Source: Canariomyces notabilis
Lineage: Eukaryota; Ascomycota; Sordariomycetes; Sordariales; Chaetomiaceae
Direction: 5' to 3'
Length of the DNA stretch: 64,000 bases
Assembly: GCF_033297395.1 (NCBI RefSeq)
Contig: NW_027041846.1
Location: 119,564-183,563, forward strand
Below, piece after piece: positions 33,811 through 46,423 of this stretch. Position 1 is the stretch's first letter. Every line of letters begins with the position of its first letter. Under the pieces are notes generated by a model. It saw only the letters and a program-made list of their open reading frames with translations, did not search any database and was not told the DNA's origin. A program made the translations under genes and the position numbers.

Positions 33811-36800
33811 ATGGACAGCACATCAAACGGTATCTCAAAGCTTCTGCCAAAGGCGATCGCGGCAAAGCGACGTCGCACCAGACCCCTGTCAACCAGCAGT
33901 GATGATGTTCAAGGCACGCCGCAGAAGGGCAGCCTCGCCAGCCACAGCGCTCCAGCCAGCGACGTAAGCTCCATCGACGGCAGCCTGAACAGCCAAGAAA
34001 ATGGAAGAGCACAATCTCTTGAATCGGATCCAGAATTGTGAGTTGAGCATTTCCGCATCTTTCCTAGTGAATTGTCCAGTGGTTTTGTACATACTCTGTA
34101 CACAAGCCACAGTGTTACTCTCGACTCGTAATGCGCGTATTCCGCGTATTCCGCTGCCGACATACGAATACCTTAGCTAGTGCTGCACTTGGGTCCCGCC
34201 GTCTTGGCTCCAGCTTCAAGTTGAGCTCCAGCAATACCGTTCGTTAGCTTGTCAGCGTCTGCGCCTCCCCCAGCAGCAGCGTTGCTTGCTCCCCGTTGGC
34301 CCTCGTCGTTAGCCTCAACATCTCATTTGCATCTGGTCTCCGGTTTCATCCTGCATTCGTCATCTGTTATTTTTCTTCTTTTGGATATTCTGGAGAGGCT
34401 GGCCCCTGGTTCATCCCAACAACTGACCCTCGCCGGCAACCGCAGTCCCACTTCCGCCTCCGCTTCTTCCCGTACACCGACTTCTTCACTGGCTGCCCAT
34501 GAGGCTCACAAGCCAGATTCGCTCGTTTCAAACACGCCGTCCAACCCATCCGTGCAATCTTCGACGCTGCCCCGGGACAGCACCGAGAGCATTGATTTTG
34601 CCCAGTCATTAGACCGCAGCAGAACCGCGCTTGACGCTCCCCAGTCCCGACCGAAGCGGTCCTCGTCTACCAGCCGGCTGAGAGACGTGTTCAAGGCAAA
34701 GAAGAGCTCAAATAGGGCGCTTGACGACGAAGAGAAGCCGGGGCTGGAAAGGAAACCGGACGAGCCCCCGCGCCCAAGACCCGAGGAGCCCAAGCCGGCA
34801 TCCATCAGCAACACCACCCGCCACCTTTCTCGGGGTCAGAAGCCCGAGCCCTTGAAACCGCCGCGGACGCCGCCGACTGAGTCTTCCACCCCTGTGATTG
34901 TCAACACACCGCCCACGCCAACTGATTACCAGCCAGACAGCGCAAAAGGTGGGAGTGCACGCTCGACTGATGCATCTGCGGGGAGTATGATTGCCCAACG
35001 ACGGAGGGCAGATTCCGGAGCTGGCCCCAGCAAACTGTCCAACATCATATCCGCCCCGCTGACGCCCACGCCCGAAAACGGCCCTGCATCGCCAAATCCC
35101 GCCGCCACGTTTTTTTCATCCATGTTCTCGGCGGTCCAAAACACTGCTAATACACTCGGCGCGACCATCTCCAACTCGACTTTATCTCCTGCGGCTAAGA
35201 ACAAGGGAGGACCGCCGTCGAAGGACCAGCCAGAGAAAGGAGAAGACACTGTCGAGGTTGAGTCGGCGACAGCGTCACGTCCATCTACCGAGCCCAAGGA
35301 GCCAGCCGTCAAAACCTTGGGGATGGGAGACCTTAGCCTCAGCCATCTGGGCATTATCGACACGGGTAGTGCTGCGCCGAGCCCCGTCGCCCACCGTTTC
35401 GCTGAGTCTGACACTCGAGCGAGGTCTGATTCAGCGCCCGCCGAAGCACAAGCTGTTACCGCGGATTTGCCCGAAGACTCGTTGGATTCCCGGCCACGCT
35501 CACTCAACGAGGCTGCCGGCGGCGAGCGAACACCACCTACCGGCAGCTTGTACGAAGGTAAGACGGGTGTCCACCGTAGCGGCAGCATACGGAGTGCCAT
35601 CGGCCACCGCAGGAACCGTGGCAGCAGCGTTGCCACCCATGGGACTACGGGCACTAGTGGGACCATCGCTGCAGCCATCGCGGCCGCTAACTCTTCGATC
35701 AGCAACCCCGCCGCTTCCGGGAGTGCCCCGAAGCTGACGGGGTTTGCTGTCGCTAACAAGAAGCGCAATCGTGATTTCCATGCCCTTTTCAAGAGCGTGC
35801 CCGATGATGACTACCTCATCGAAGACTACAGCTGCGCTCTCCAGCGCGAGATCCTCGCGCACGGACGCCTCTATGTGTCTGAGGGCCACCTGTGCTTCAG
35901 CAGCAACATCTTCGGTTGGGTGACGACGCTCGTCATGAGCTTCGACGAGATCGTCTCTGTCGAGAAGCGGAGCACGGCCCTCGTGTTCAAGAACGGCCTC
36001 GAGATTTCCACTCTGCACACAAAACACATCTTTGCCTCGTTCGCCAGCCGTGACACTACATACGACCTGATCATCAAGATTTGGAAGCTCGGCCATCCAC
36101 ATCTCCAGAGCTCGCTCAACGGCGTCCGCCTCGAGGAGCCGGGCGGCGACCGGACCGAAAAGATTGAGACGGCATCTGTGTCCGCAGTCGGCAGCCATAG
36201 CATATCGGGATCCGACGCTGAGAGTGATGATGGCGACGATGTCTATGACGAAGACGAGGATGACGAAGAAGGACATGATGGTACCCAGCCGTCCGATGGA
36301 CCGGGTCCTGAGGTCGCTGAGAAGGCTGTCGCACGTAAGGTGTCTGGCCCCGCGGCACCCTCCGAAAAACCGGACGAGGGCGCGCCTGCAAGCGGCGGCG
36401 ACTTCCCTGGTCCCGCTACCCACGCGCCCACGGACTGCGGCGATGCGGGCACGCACTATGACAAGGTCATGGGTGACGAGGTCATTCCCGCGCCTCTAGG
36501 AAAGGTGTACACGCTCTTGTTTGGTCCCGCCTCGGCAGCATGGATGGGTAAGTGGCTCACGACAGACCAAAAATGCACCGATCTCCAGATGGACGACAAG
36601 CGTGGCCTCTCGGAGGAGGTGAAATCGCGTACATACTCGTATATCAAACCGCTCTCGGCATCGATTGGCCCGAAACAGACAAAGTGCATTGTGACGGAAC
36701 AGCTTGACCACATCGACCTCGAAAAGGCGGTCAATGTGTCAGTCAGCACGCAGAACCCTGACGTACCGAGCGGCAACATATTTTGCGTCAAGACCAAGTA

Positions 36801-37600
36801 CTGTCTGACGTGGGCCGAGAACAATGCCACGCGAGTTCAGGTCAACTGCACCATAGAGTGGTCCGGCAAGAGCTGGCTGAAAGGTATGTGCCCTGCAAGT
36901 CCCCATCTGATATCCCCTGCTGACAACATCAGCCGCTATCGAGCGAGGTGCAAACGATGGCCAGACGCAGTTCTGCAAAGATCTCTTTGCCGGCCTCAAA
37001 GCCGCCGTGTCATCACGCCCACGCACGGGCATCAACGGCGCTGCTCGCGGCAAGAAGCGAACGCGCAAGAGCAAATCGGCGCAGGCGTCCAACCTCGCCA
37101 GCGATACCGAAGACGTTGCAAAGGTGGTCGCCGAGCAGAACTGGGGCCTCTTTGAGCCTGCCCGACCCCTGCTCGGCCCTGTCGTCGACATCATCCGGCC
37201 CATCCTCACAGGCAACGTCGTCTATGGCCTGCTTGTCGGCCTGCTTGTGGCGTCATGGTTCGGCTTCGGCGCCCGGCCTGGCGTTCCTCCGCGCTACGCC
37301 CACGATCTGGCCTATGCCAGCTACCCGCAGCGCATGGCCGCGTACGAGGAGATGTGGCGGCGCGAGGAGAGTGATCTGTGGGAGTGGCTTGAGGAGCGCG
37401 TGGGCTTGGATCGCCTGGGCAGCGATCCGCCACCGAGAAAGCGGAGCGTGGATCCTCGGACGGTGGAAGAGAGGCTGCGTGAGCAGAGAATGGATGAGCG
37501 CGAAGTCAAGGAGGCAATGCGCGTCACTGAGGAGCATCTCGAGGTGCTCAAGGCGGTAGTCGATGGGCGAAGGGCCCAAAAGGTGACACCGGGACAGTGA
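33811..37600 (+). CDS. GRAM-VASt sterol-transfer protein (LAM/GRAMD1 family)
   Basis: The protein should move sterol between the ER and plasma membrane at contact sites. Exons 33811-34037, 34446-36883 and 36933-37600 join in frame, giving 1,110 residues. The N-terminal 500 residues are Ser/Pro-rich and disordered. A GRAM domain lies at about 514 to 625 (FHALFKSVPDDDYLIEDYSC, GRLYVSEGHLCFSSNIFGW). A VASt (StART-like) domain runs from about 747 to 889 (VIPAPLGKVYTLLFG, TIEWSGKSWLK). One transmembrane helix sits near 980 to 1000 (VVYGLLVGLLVASWFGFG), followed by a helical charged tail. The first intron is unusually long (408 nt); the acceptor at CCGCAG|T is the one that keeps frame with an ACTGAC branch site, but another start further in is possible. 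Family order and length fit yeast Lam proteins. Confidence 0.9.
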
Positions 37601-38516
37601 CCTTCAGGAACGGCAGTGTGGATGGCGCCGTGGTGTTTTTCTTCCCATGTACTCCTTTTCATCTGGGCTCGGGTCGTGACTGGATCTATTGCTTGCATCA
37701 AGCGGGTTGATTCTGGCATTCGTTGAACGGTTTTTCCTTTTGTCGATACTGATGACAAGACGCGTGGATAGCGTAGCTGTGTGCTGGCAGTTGGCAATGC
37801 ATCAAAAGCTCATGGAGTTTTGGACAGTGAATTGGAGCATAGGTATGAGGAATGTGCATAGAGTGGACTTGCAGGAATGCTCTGGTGATCTGAGATCTCT
37901 TATGGTCTGAATTCGTTTCTGTATCAATTTGGTAAGATACGTAGCAGCATTCCAGCCGGACTCCTTCGAGTTGATCTTGCTCCCCTGTTCACCCACGGCC
38001 TGCGAGCTAAGTCTAGTCTTCTAGTTGCCCTCGCTGACTCGGCCCAAGTCTATCACCCTCGCATCAGAGATAGGCGGAACATGAACCGCAGATCAAGGAG
38101 CAGAATCACAACACAGGGGTGAATTCCAATAAACTGTGCCAAATCCATATGCTTGCCCAGTCCCACCGTTAATAATAAGGTACCAAACCTATGAACTTCT
38201 CGTAGGAGCCAAGACAGACCAAGTCATACCCGCCATATATAGAGTGCTCCCTATCACTCATTCCCCCAGCATATCAAGTAGACCAAGTGTAGTTATTGTC
38301 CATGTGTTCTGTAAACGGTCCTTTAATGATGAAAACAACCAGCTGCTAATATGCTCTAAGGATATTCATCATCCGATGTCGCCTCTCAGACTCGGCAGGG
38401 AGATAACAACAACAAAGGAAAGGGTTAGAACAAAACATTCAAGATAAAAGAGAGAAGAAAGCAGAAGGAAGAAAAGTATGTCCCGTGTCAAGCTCTGGGA
38501 GAGTCCTGACCGTAAT
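37601..38516. other. Intergenic region between convergent genes
   Basis: This 916-bp gap lies between the stop of the GRAM-VASt gene and the stop of the SLATT gene. No coding sequence is supported; it should hold two 3' UTRs. Confidence 0.55.
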
Positions 38517-39393
38517 TCACGGTCGAGTAGGGTGGCCTTGCGCGGGTGGTAGTATACCCTTACTGAACAGCGGGGAAAAGAAACTGGTGCTCGTGCCGTA
38601 TGCCTCGGGCTTGTTGGCCAACACGGTAGCCTTTGCGTTCTGGAAGCGGTTGAAGCAATCGTCGAGGACGTCCTCGACCGGCTGGTTGGCTCTGACGACG
38701 CCCGTGTCGAGCAGTTCCTGGGGCCCGCCTCGTTAGTCACAGTCGCCTCTACCCGAGCGAGATCGAGAAGCCCATGTCCATATCATGGCATATTCTAAGC
38801 GGATCGTTTATCTAAATAGGTACCTTTAGAAAATCCTCCACCCTCACAAACTCAACCTTGTCCATCCTGTACCGGTCCGGCAGCCCGCTGTTGTGCATCA
38901 GAGCCAACAGGCCGGCATTGACGGTGTTGACGGCGCCGAGGACGGTGATGGTGTCAACCATATGTGACTCTGCGGCGCCGAAAGCCGTCACGGCGGCGCC
39001 GACAACGAGTTGCAGAATCATCAGCGCCCATCGCAGCGTGCTGAGAACCAGGTACAGCATCATGTACTTGGACCGCTGCGTGATCACGTCTCGGTAGAGG
39101 CCCTCAGGCATGCCCTTGGGAGGCCAGTACCAGCATGTCGGGTGTACAACTTGGTGTGTTTCTTCGCCCTCTCGGATCGCTCCTACGCCATGCGCAACGC
39201 GTGCCCTAGCCAAACATTATCAGTCGTCTCGTTTTACCCTCTTCTTTACAGTCCGCAGACTCCAGACAGCAACAGTGGAAAGGACACGGCAATCACTGTA
39301 TATAAGTACATACCATTCCTCAGGGGTCAGCAATCTGTTCTCGGAGGGTGGTGCATCCGGGCTGGGTTGGGGTCCCGGCGGCGGCTTCGACAT
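38517..39393 (-). CDS. SLATT-domain membrane protein
   Basis: Exons 39393-39314, 39205-38824 and 38717-38517 join in frame (GTATGT and GTACCT donors, GCTAG and CCCAG acceptors), giving 220 residues. The first 26 residues are Pro-rich, then TPEEWARARVAHGV starts the fungal SLATT domain (SMODS and SLOG-associating two-helix effector). Two membrane helices are visible: YMMLYLVLSTLRWALMILQL with VVGAAVTAFGA (about 75 to 103), and VDTITVLGAVNTVNAGLLAL (about 109 to 128). HPTCWYWPPKGMPEGLYRDV is the conserved segment between residues about 48 and 68. In bacteria SLATT proteins are proposed membrane effectors of nucleotide-dependent defence systems; the fungal role is unknown. No nucleotide-binding partner lies next to it in the window. 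Confidence 0.85.
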
Positions 39394-40387
39394 GGCTGTC
39401 TTTGAATCCCTAGACTTGAGTGTAGAATTGGGAGGATGGCTGGGCTCTTGGAGTCGAAGATGATAGTTTCAGTCTGGTTGCTTTTCTGCAGGCCTTGATC
39501 TCTGGTGTCAATGGCCATGTCGGTGAAAGCGCTTGTTCGCCAGAAGTCCAACATATACTAGCCAGATCCGAGCTTCAAAGTTGACCCAGGAAGGCCAGCG
39601 CATCGGCGGAAAGAGCCATGGCGAGGCACCTCATGGCCAGTAGGGCCGGCCAGGCGTAGGGGAAGAAGTGGTCTTTGTGGACAGGTTCCAGCCGGGCTCC
39701 TTCCTCAATTTGCCATCGCTCCTGCATAAATCAATGCCTACCTAATAGAAAGCAAACATCTGCCGGCACACGTCAACAGCGAGGACAAGATGTCGGTAGC
39801 AAGATGATCGCAGCCACCCGTCTGCAATGGAGTGCGGTCGACACCCACGTGCTGGCATTAGCAGAGTGGTGAAGGCAAGTCCCCTAAGCAACTGTATGCT
39901 CCAGCACAAAACACGGACCTGAGTGAGCCAGATTGATGAATACAGTAGTGCACTCTGAGTTGACCTAGCTAAAGCAACTGAACTCCGAGCGAATCAACTC
40001 CCTGAACCCTTCCCCTTTCCGGTGAGACAAATTCGAGATACAGAACACATGCCGTAATACGTTCATCCGGCGCAGTTGGGAGTAAACAAGGGAAAGGTAC
40101 ATCAATCAACACAGGTGGAAAGGCCTGCCGATACTTGGATCTGTCTGTCCCCACATGTAGCCTTTGTCAACGGTTTGCGTCCCGCCGCTGCTAACTCAAG
40201 GACCGATTGTTCCCTTCTAAAAATTGCCAATTTTCCTCTTGATGCTATTCCATGCTGGAATACCTCCAATCGCCCTCTAGTAATGTTGGCAAAAATGGAT
40301 TGCTACTGGTCGCTTGGCTAATCCACAGGGGATCGGTCAAATGACGTCAGTGACCCATTCACCAAGGGCTGCCAATCACGGTTGTCT
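39394..40387. other. Intergenic region
   Basis: This roughly 1-kb gap lies upstream of the SLATT gene and downstream of the reticulon gene, both on the minus strand. No supported gene, repeat or structured element is seen. Confidence 0.55.
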
Positions 40388-41697
40388 TTAGGAGGCGATC
40401 ATGGGCTCCTGCTCGGGCTTGTCAGCGACGGCCCGCTCCGGGACATTGACAGGCTCCGGGACATTGATATGCGCGGGCTTCAACTCCTCCTTGGGAGCAG
40501 CAGGGAAGTCGGACGGCTTGAGATCCGTCTTGTGGTTCTGCTGCTCGTGACCGCGCGAGCCCTTGATCAATGCTTGGGCCTTGGCTGTGTAGTCGCCCAT
40601 GTACTGCTTGGTCACTTGAGTGGCCTGCTCGGTGCGCTTCTGCGCAACGGTGCGCAGCTGAGCCGTCTGAGCATTGACAATCTCGCCCGCGTGCTTCAGT
40701 TGGGCGTCAATAAGCTCCTGATTGGTGGTGTAGATGAGGGGCGCGAAGAAGGTCACGGTGGTGGCGATCACGGCCAGGCCCCAGTACGGCACGATTCGGA
40801 CAAGATAATACGAGAAGAAGGCGGCGAGAGCGGCCTAGCTGCGGTTAGCTTGGTCTGACGCCATAGCTTCGGGAGCTTGGGCGTCAAGAGTGGATACGTA
40901 CCGCGGCGGAGACCCAGACATTCTCAGCAAACAAGACGCGCTGGGACTCGATCACGAAAAAGTTGATAAGCTCGTGGACATCGCCAATCAAACTATCGAG
41001 CGTTTCTCTGGGAACTGTGTAGTACTTTCGCGGACGGAGTTGAGTAGCAAAGCCGTTGTTCATGAGCGCCTTTCCGGCGACTTCGGCCGCGATGGTGATG
41101 GCCAAGACCATCCAAGTGAGCTTGAACATCCACCGGAAAATATCCAGGTACCTAACCGAGAAGATAAGGGAGACGGCGGTGGCATACGCAATGGCCGAAG
41201 CACCTGCAGCGTATCAGCAATCGCGCCATACCTCGGCAGCATCGTGTATGTGGCATACGAGGGTTGTTCCATGACAGGAGCTCCGAGAAAAAGGAGTGGT
41301 AGTGCGTGAGCGGCTGGCCGGTGGCAGCCCGGTGATCAGGGGTATGGCGGGCGGCGGCGAGCTTGGAAAGCTCGGCCGATGCCTTGGCGGACTCGTCCAT
41401 GACGTTTTGAGCTACGGGACCTGCAAGGATTTTGGTCAGATATAATCGTCAAAGCAAAAGATCGGCTTTCCATACCGTTGGTGATGGTGTTGTAGGCAGA
41501 TGTGGCATCTGGAGACGACGTCAGTTTGGCTCAAGCGTGCGGAAGCGTCATGTGTCGTCGAGCTGTGAAACACTTGCACGGGTTAGCCGGGAGGTTTATC
41601 ATTGGTCTGGAAGCACGCGACAGGACGCAGACACACGCACCTTACTGGCTTTGAAGGCATCCATGCTGGGATTGCCGTTAGCGGCGCCGTCAGCCAT
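40388..41697 (-). CDS. RTN1: Reticulon-like ER-shaping protein
   Basis: Reticulons bend ER membrane into tubules by inserting two hydrophobic hairpins. Exons 41697-41646, 41508-41476, 41420-41259, 41203-40902 and 40834-40388 join in frame, giving 331 residues. The second exon is 33 nt. The reticulon homology domain starts at HSFFSELLSWNNPRASAIAY. Its first hairpin is SLIFSVRYLDIFRW to MFKLTWMVLAITIAAEVAGKAL (about 96 to 127), and its second is ALAAFFSYYLVRIVPYWG plus LAVIATTVTFFAPLIY (about 184 to 217). The linker carries the conserved LRPRKYYTVPRETLDSLIGD. A helical amphipathic tail and a Pro/Glu-rich C-terminus (EPVNVPERAV) follow. An alternative donor 5 bases downstream of the first would break frame; GTAAGG at 41645 restores it. 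Confidence 0.92.
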
Positions 41698-43201
41698 TTC
41701 AATTGATTATCGCTGGTGGTCCGAAGGAGAATTGTCGAAATTCGCGATGTCGAAAGGATGATGAGCAGCAAGACGAGTGACGGGGTCGTGGAATCGCTGG
41801 CTTCGCTGCAGTTTGGGACCAGGCAACACAACAAAGGTGTTATGGGGCCTTCGGTGCTTCTTTGTGCGGTGCGGAAATGGTCTGTAAGGGCTACGAGTAA
41901 GCTGCAGGGAGGAAATTGGGCAACGGAAAGGAGCAGTAATTATTTTCGAGTTTGAGATAGGCAAGAAGCGACGAGGGCTTTGGGACATAAAAGGGTTATC
42001 ATTTCTGGCTTGCCAAAAACCTGCCAAGCGGCCACGGTCAATGACGGGATTGTGGAAGCTCGGGCCAGCCATGTAAGCCCCACGCTGAGCCAGTTGTAAT
42101 GACATGACGTTTCCCTATTGTCATAACCGACTTGAAATCGTCCTTCAGTCTGAGGAATACTATCCTGAGACGAGATATTTACATTGGGGTTTCCGATATT
42201 CGTCCATATCTTTTTTCTCTAGTTAATCGTGATTGCGCTTCCATTCCGCTGTCTCCTTGCCTGCAGCTATTAAACAGTTATATACTATTAGGGGAAGAGG
42301 TATAATCGTATAAGTCGCTAGCCAAGCTGCCCGCTTTGAATTATCCCAATGGATGATCTCATCATCCCACATGCAGCAGCGTCCCCCGTCATGCAGTCAA
42401 GTACAGTACCTACAATACGGAGTACGCTCTATAAGGTACTTTAGTTATGGGTGTCTGGCATCCCTGGCAGCCCCTGAAGCCATTCCCCGACGCCAAATTG
42501 ATCATGTAATTTCCAATATCTGCCCGCCGATATCCTCCACTAGAGCGTTCACAGGACGGCTACTCAATTTGTTTCGGACGTTAGCACAGTTGCCATCGTT
42601 TTGGTTCATCGTTGCGCAGGGAGTGTCTACGGAATCCGGATACAGTACAGATTGTTCGGCGAGCTACGTATCGGTCAATGCGTACCCTGCCCTGCCCATT
42701 GTTCAAGTTGGCCTGACGCACCACTGCCATCAGAGGCAGGTTCCATCCTCCGTTCCAATGCATGTGATTTCCACACTAACGGTGCACCAATCACCCATAG
42801 CGATTGCAGGGGAACCAAGGAGGGGAACTTGATGCCCGCACGCGACACCGCTGGAGAGCCATCAGACAAGACATACTTGCGGAAGAGGTTGTCGACAGCT
42901 CGGACGTCATTTCGCAGCACGCATTCCAGACTTGTCGAATACATCTCGCAGACTGCATTATGAACCTTGTACTAGTATTACTCTTGCCTCTGTCGAAGCA
43001 CTTTCTAAGAAGCAAAAGTATCCCTATCTCCGCCGTGCCGGGCCCAAATGTGGACGTCGCCCCCCATTGGGCAAATGTAATGCAAAATCTTGTGGTGAGA
43101 CGAATCCCTGTCGCCATGTGCAGAAATCCTGATGGTATCATCCGTCTTCAAAATACAGCATTGCCCCTTTGTTAGTTCGGGAACTATATCTCCATACAGA
43201 A
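41698..43201. other. Intergenic region
   Basis: This 1.5-kb gap lies upstream of the reticulon gene and downstream of the TBC gene on the same strand. It contains TACAGTAC near 42403 and TACGGAGTA at 42416-42424, an AT-richer stretch at about 42160-42310, and no convincing coding sequence. Confidence 0.6.
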
Positions 43202-46200
43202 TCACCTCCTCCAGCCCCAAAAGCCCCCGCTCGATGCGTTATTCGCAGGGGCAGTCGATGCCTTGGCCGGCGAGTCCGAGGCGGGTACCGGGGCGGTTGA
43301 GCCAGTGAGGCGTCCGAACATGCCCATAGCAGCGGCCGCGGCCGACGTCCCCGTAGCTGCGCTGCTGTTCTGCGACGCCGGAGGGGTATCGCCCAGCGCG
43401 AGACCGAACGCCTTGCGAAGCTGCTCGAGCTTCTGCTTCATTTCCTCTGCTTCCTGCCTGGCGACAGCCTCGGCAGTCTTGGCCTGCACGAGTTCGAGCA
43501 CGAGGGCATCTTGCTCGCTTGACGGCCCCGACGTAGCTGCCAGCGCTTCTCTGCTTGCCCTCTTTTGCATAGTCGCTGAAGATATTCGCTTGTTGTATGG
43601 CAACGGCGCTTGTGATGGGGTCGACATGCTACGACCCAGCTTGAGCTCGCGAAGCCCGGTAGCCCCTGGCGGCTTTGGGAACCATTCAGTTTGTTCCGCG
43701 CTAGGCGGGGTGTCGGATGCCCGGATCCTCATGACGTGTATCTGCTTTTCGAGCCGCTGCTTCTCTTGGTGCACATTCCGGACATGGGTGTGGCTCTCCC
43801 TCAATTGCTCCCGCAGCGACACCATTTCCTGCTCCATCTCTTGTAGTTTCCGGTCGAAATGCCGTGATTTCGCTCTCTCTTGCGACAGCTGTTCCTTCGT
43901 ACGCGCTAGTTCATCCCGTAGCTGCGATTTGGTCTGCGAAGTGGATGATCTGCGGCGGACGGCCGGCTCGGTGAAACGCATTTCCACGGCATCCAGCAAG
44001 ACGGAAAGTTGTTCTGTGGTGGACTTAACAGGCCTATCGGTGGCTTCCGACGTCGCTGGGCCATTTGATGCATATTCCGATTGGGTCTCCTCTGTAGACA
44101 ATAGCGAACCCTCACCGCTCGCCCTGCTGCGCAGTCCGTCCAGCAGGGAGCGGACCGCGCACCGGTCTTCCTCACGTTCTTCTTTTTCCTTTTGTAATTG
44201 GCTCGCTAAGAGGGCATGGTTCCGCTGTAGTTCGCTAAGCGCCGTTAGGAGGTCCTCGATCTGGCTGTGAAGGTGTTTACTGCTGTCCTTTGAGGTGCTA
44301 TGCCCGCTTGGGGGGCCAGGTACGGCTTTCGGCAGTGTGCGAAACGGCGCTCCCTCTCGGGGCGAATCATCGGTTGTGCTGTCGCGCGAGACAGAGGTGG
44401 CTTCTGTCGATACTGAGCTCAAGACGCTGGCGGCAGATGAAGTGTTCGATGACGAGACAGCCTCCATCGAGTTCAACGTTGAGGCTATACTCTGCTTTGA
44501 CGTGCTGCGCCGAAGCATACTCAGCGGGCGCGATGTCGCGCCGAGAGCTGGATTGAGAGTGCTGCTTGCAGGCGTGGATCCCGATGCCGAACTTGCAATT
44601 GTCAATGTAGTGGGTTTGGGTGTTGAGGAAGAAGCCCAGAGGCGACCAAGGAAACGGGAGGCAGCGGTCGCAACATCCGCCGACCCCTGCACGGCATCTG
44701 TTGCGCCGCAGTGATTGGCGGCCGAGCTAATCTTAGCTTCCCTGTACCCCTGCTCTAGCGCTGCCAATCGTTCCTTTGTCACCGTGTCGGACAAAGCGAC
44801 AAAGTCATTGACAAACTCGTCGGCGTTGTAATTGTAGCAATCCCACAACCCTCGCGATAGTAGCAAGTGCATAACGTCTTCCAGTTCGCTGCATGCTAGG
44901 ATGCGCGCCTGGTTTTTTCGCATGAGCGACAACGCTACTCGCATGATTGTCTCCGATGCGCCCTCGGCGAAGATCACATCGTAGATGCGAAACAGCATTG
45001 GCAGGGGACACGTTACGGCGAAGAACGACAGGAACCATTGTGAAACATAGGCCGGCTCAACCTGCAAATCGTCCAAATGGGACGACAAAATGGGCAGATG
45101 CTGTCGCAGCAGCTCTCGGAACTGGTAGATTCGGACGTGCAGCCCGGACAGGTCGGGGACGAAGCACTGACGCAGATCGTAGTTCTCCATCAGTCTGTTC
45201 ACATGCGGTTAGCTTAGCGCCTTTCCGGTACCGCCTGAGCGGGTCGGCGGATCCGGGCGATTTTCCACTTACCTGACCAGGACGCAAAAGGCCTGCTTGT
45301 CCGGCATGTGCATCAGCAGCGGTCCAACCAGGAACGCAAGCCCCTGGCAGTACCCGATCTTGGTATCGTAGAGGCTGAAGCACTTGAGCACTCGGCCCAG
45401 CATCCTCTGGCCATCGCCATCTGGGTCCCTGAACATGTCAACGCCGGGAAAGCTACGCCCCAGATCTTTGCTGATGACGCCCTCATACGGGCTGGACTCT
45501 CCCGTCAGTCTTTCGAAGAGTTCCTCCAGAGCGCTGTCGCGAGCGCCTGCCATGCTCTGCCAGACGACGCCCCGAAGCGGCGGCGGGATGCCCCTCCTGA
45601 TCTTATTGGAAAGCAGTGTCGGCAGTCGCGCAGCGGTCTGCTTAGGATCCTTGACCAACGCGAGATAGAATTCAAGTTCTGTCATCGGCGGCTGTTGGAA
45701 AGTCGAGTATCGGAGCGCCGGAGGGGTCGGTCCGCTCACCATCTTCTGCAGCTGCGCCATTGAGGGAGGCCTGGGCCGGCTTTCCTTGCTCTCCCACTTT
45801 TTGGAGGTTTTGACCTTGATGTTGTTCTGAATTTTCGCAATCTTTGCGTTTTCCTGCTCCAGCCTGGCCAGCAGCGAAGCTGTAGTCTGTACCATGTCTG
45901 TCAGTGCGAGGGCACGACACGATGCGTAAATAAGGCTCTTGGGACCTACTTGTTGATCCTTCGACTCCATATTCTCTGTTCTTTGTAACTTTTCCCAATC
46001 GACTCTATCCGATTCCGAACTGGATCTCGACTCGTCCTCATCATCATCGCTGCCCATGGCCATCCGGCCAAGCTCCGCTCGTAGATTAGCTTGCCGCCGG
46101 GCTGAAGTCTCGGGCTCAAAAATCTCCGAGTCGCTATCATCATCTTGCTCCTCGGGCGTCTCAACCACGGCATCGCTCGGAATGTATTCGGCGTAAGAGG

Positions 46201-46423
46201 TTTTCCTCATTGGAAGGGTACTGGGCGGAACCGCCGTGTTTACATGGAGCGACGGTGGCTCGGATAGGCGAACTGTAACAAGAGAATCGTGATCGCTCTT
46301 TTCGTTCCCCATCTTTGTCCCAACCGGTAGCGAATTGGTCCGTTCGGAGGTGCCGCTTGGTGAGGGCATCGGGTCGGCGAGTGCCCGTATTTGCTGTGTA
46401 CCTTCCTCCGCGTCGGGCTCCAT
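43202..46423 (-). CDS. TBC-domain Rab GTPase-activating protein (Gyp5/EVI5-like)
   Basis: The protein should stimulate GTP hydrolysis by a Rab, acting in exocytic or Golgi traffic. Exons 46423-45273 and 45194-43202 join in phase 2 (GTAAGT donor, AACAG acceptor), giving 1,047 residues. The TBC domain spans about 270 to 500. Both catalytic fingers are present: the arginine finger ISKDLGRSFP near 314 and the glutamine finger GYCQGL near 356. Acidic Ser-rich sequence precedes it, and long coiled coils follow (LARTKEQLSQERAKSRHFDR, LEQEQ-like heptads near 860), then an Ala/Ser-rich tail. A 63-nt in-frame stretch (45949-45887, GTAGGT donor, TACAG acceptor, CACTGAC branch site) has no stop and may be an intron, which would shorten the product to 1,026. 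The ATG at 46423 is the first good start, but an upstream exon is possible. Confidence 0.88.
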
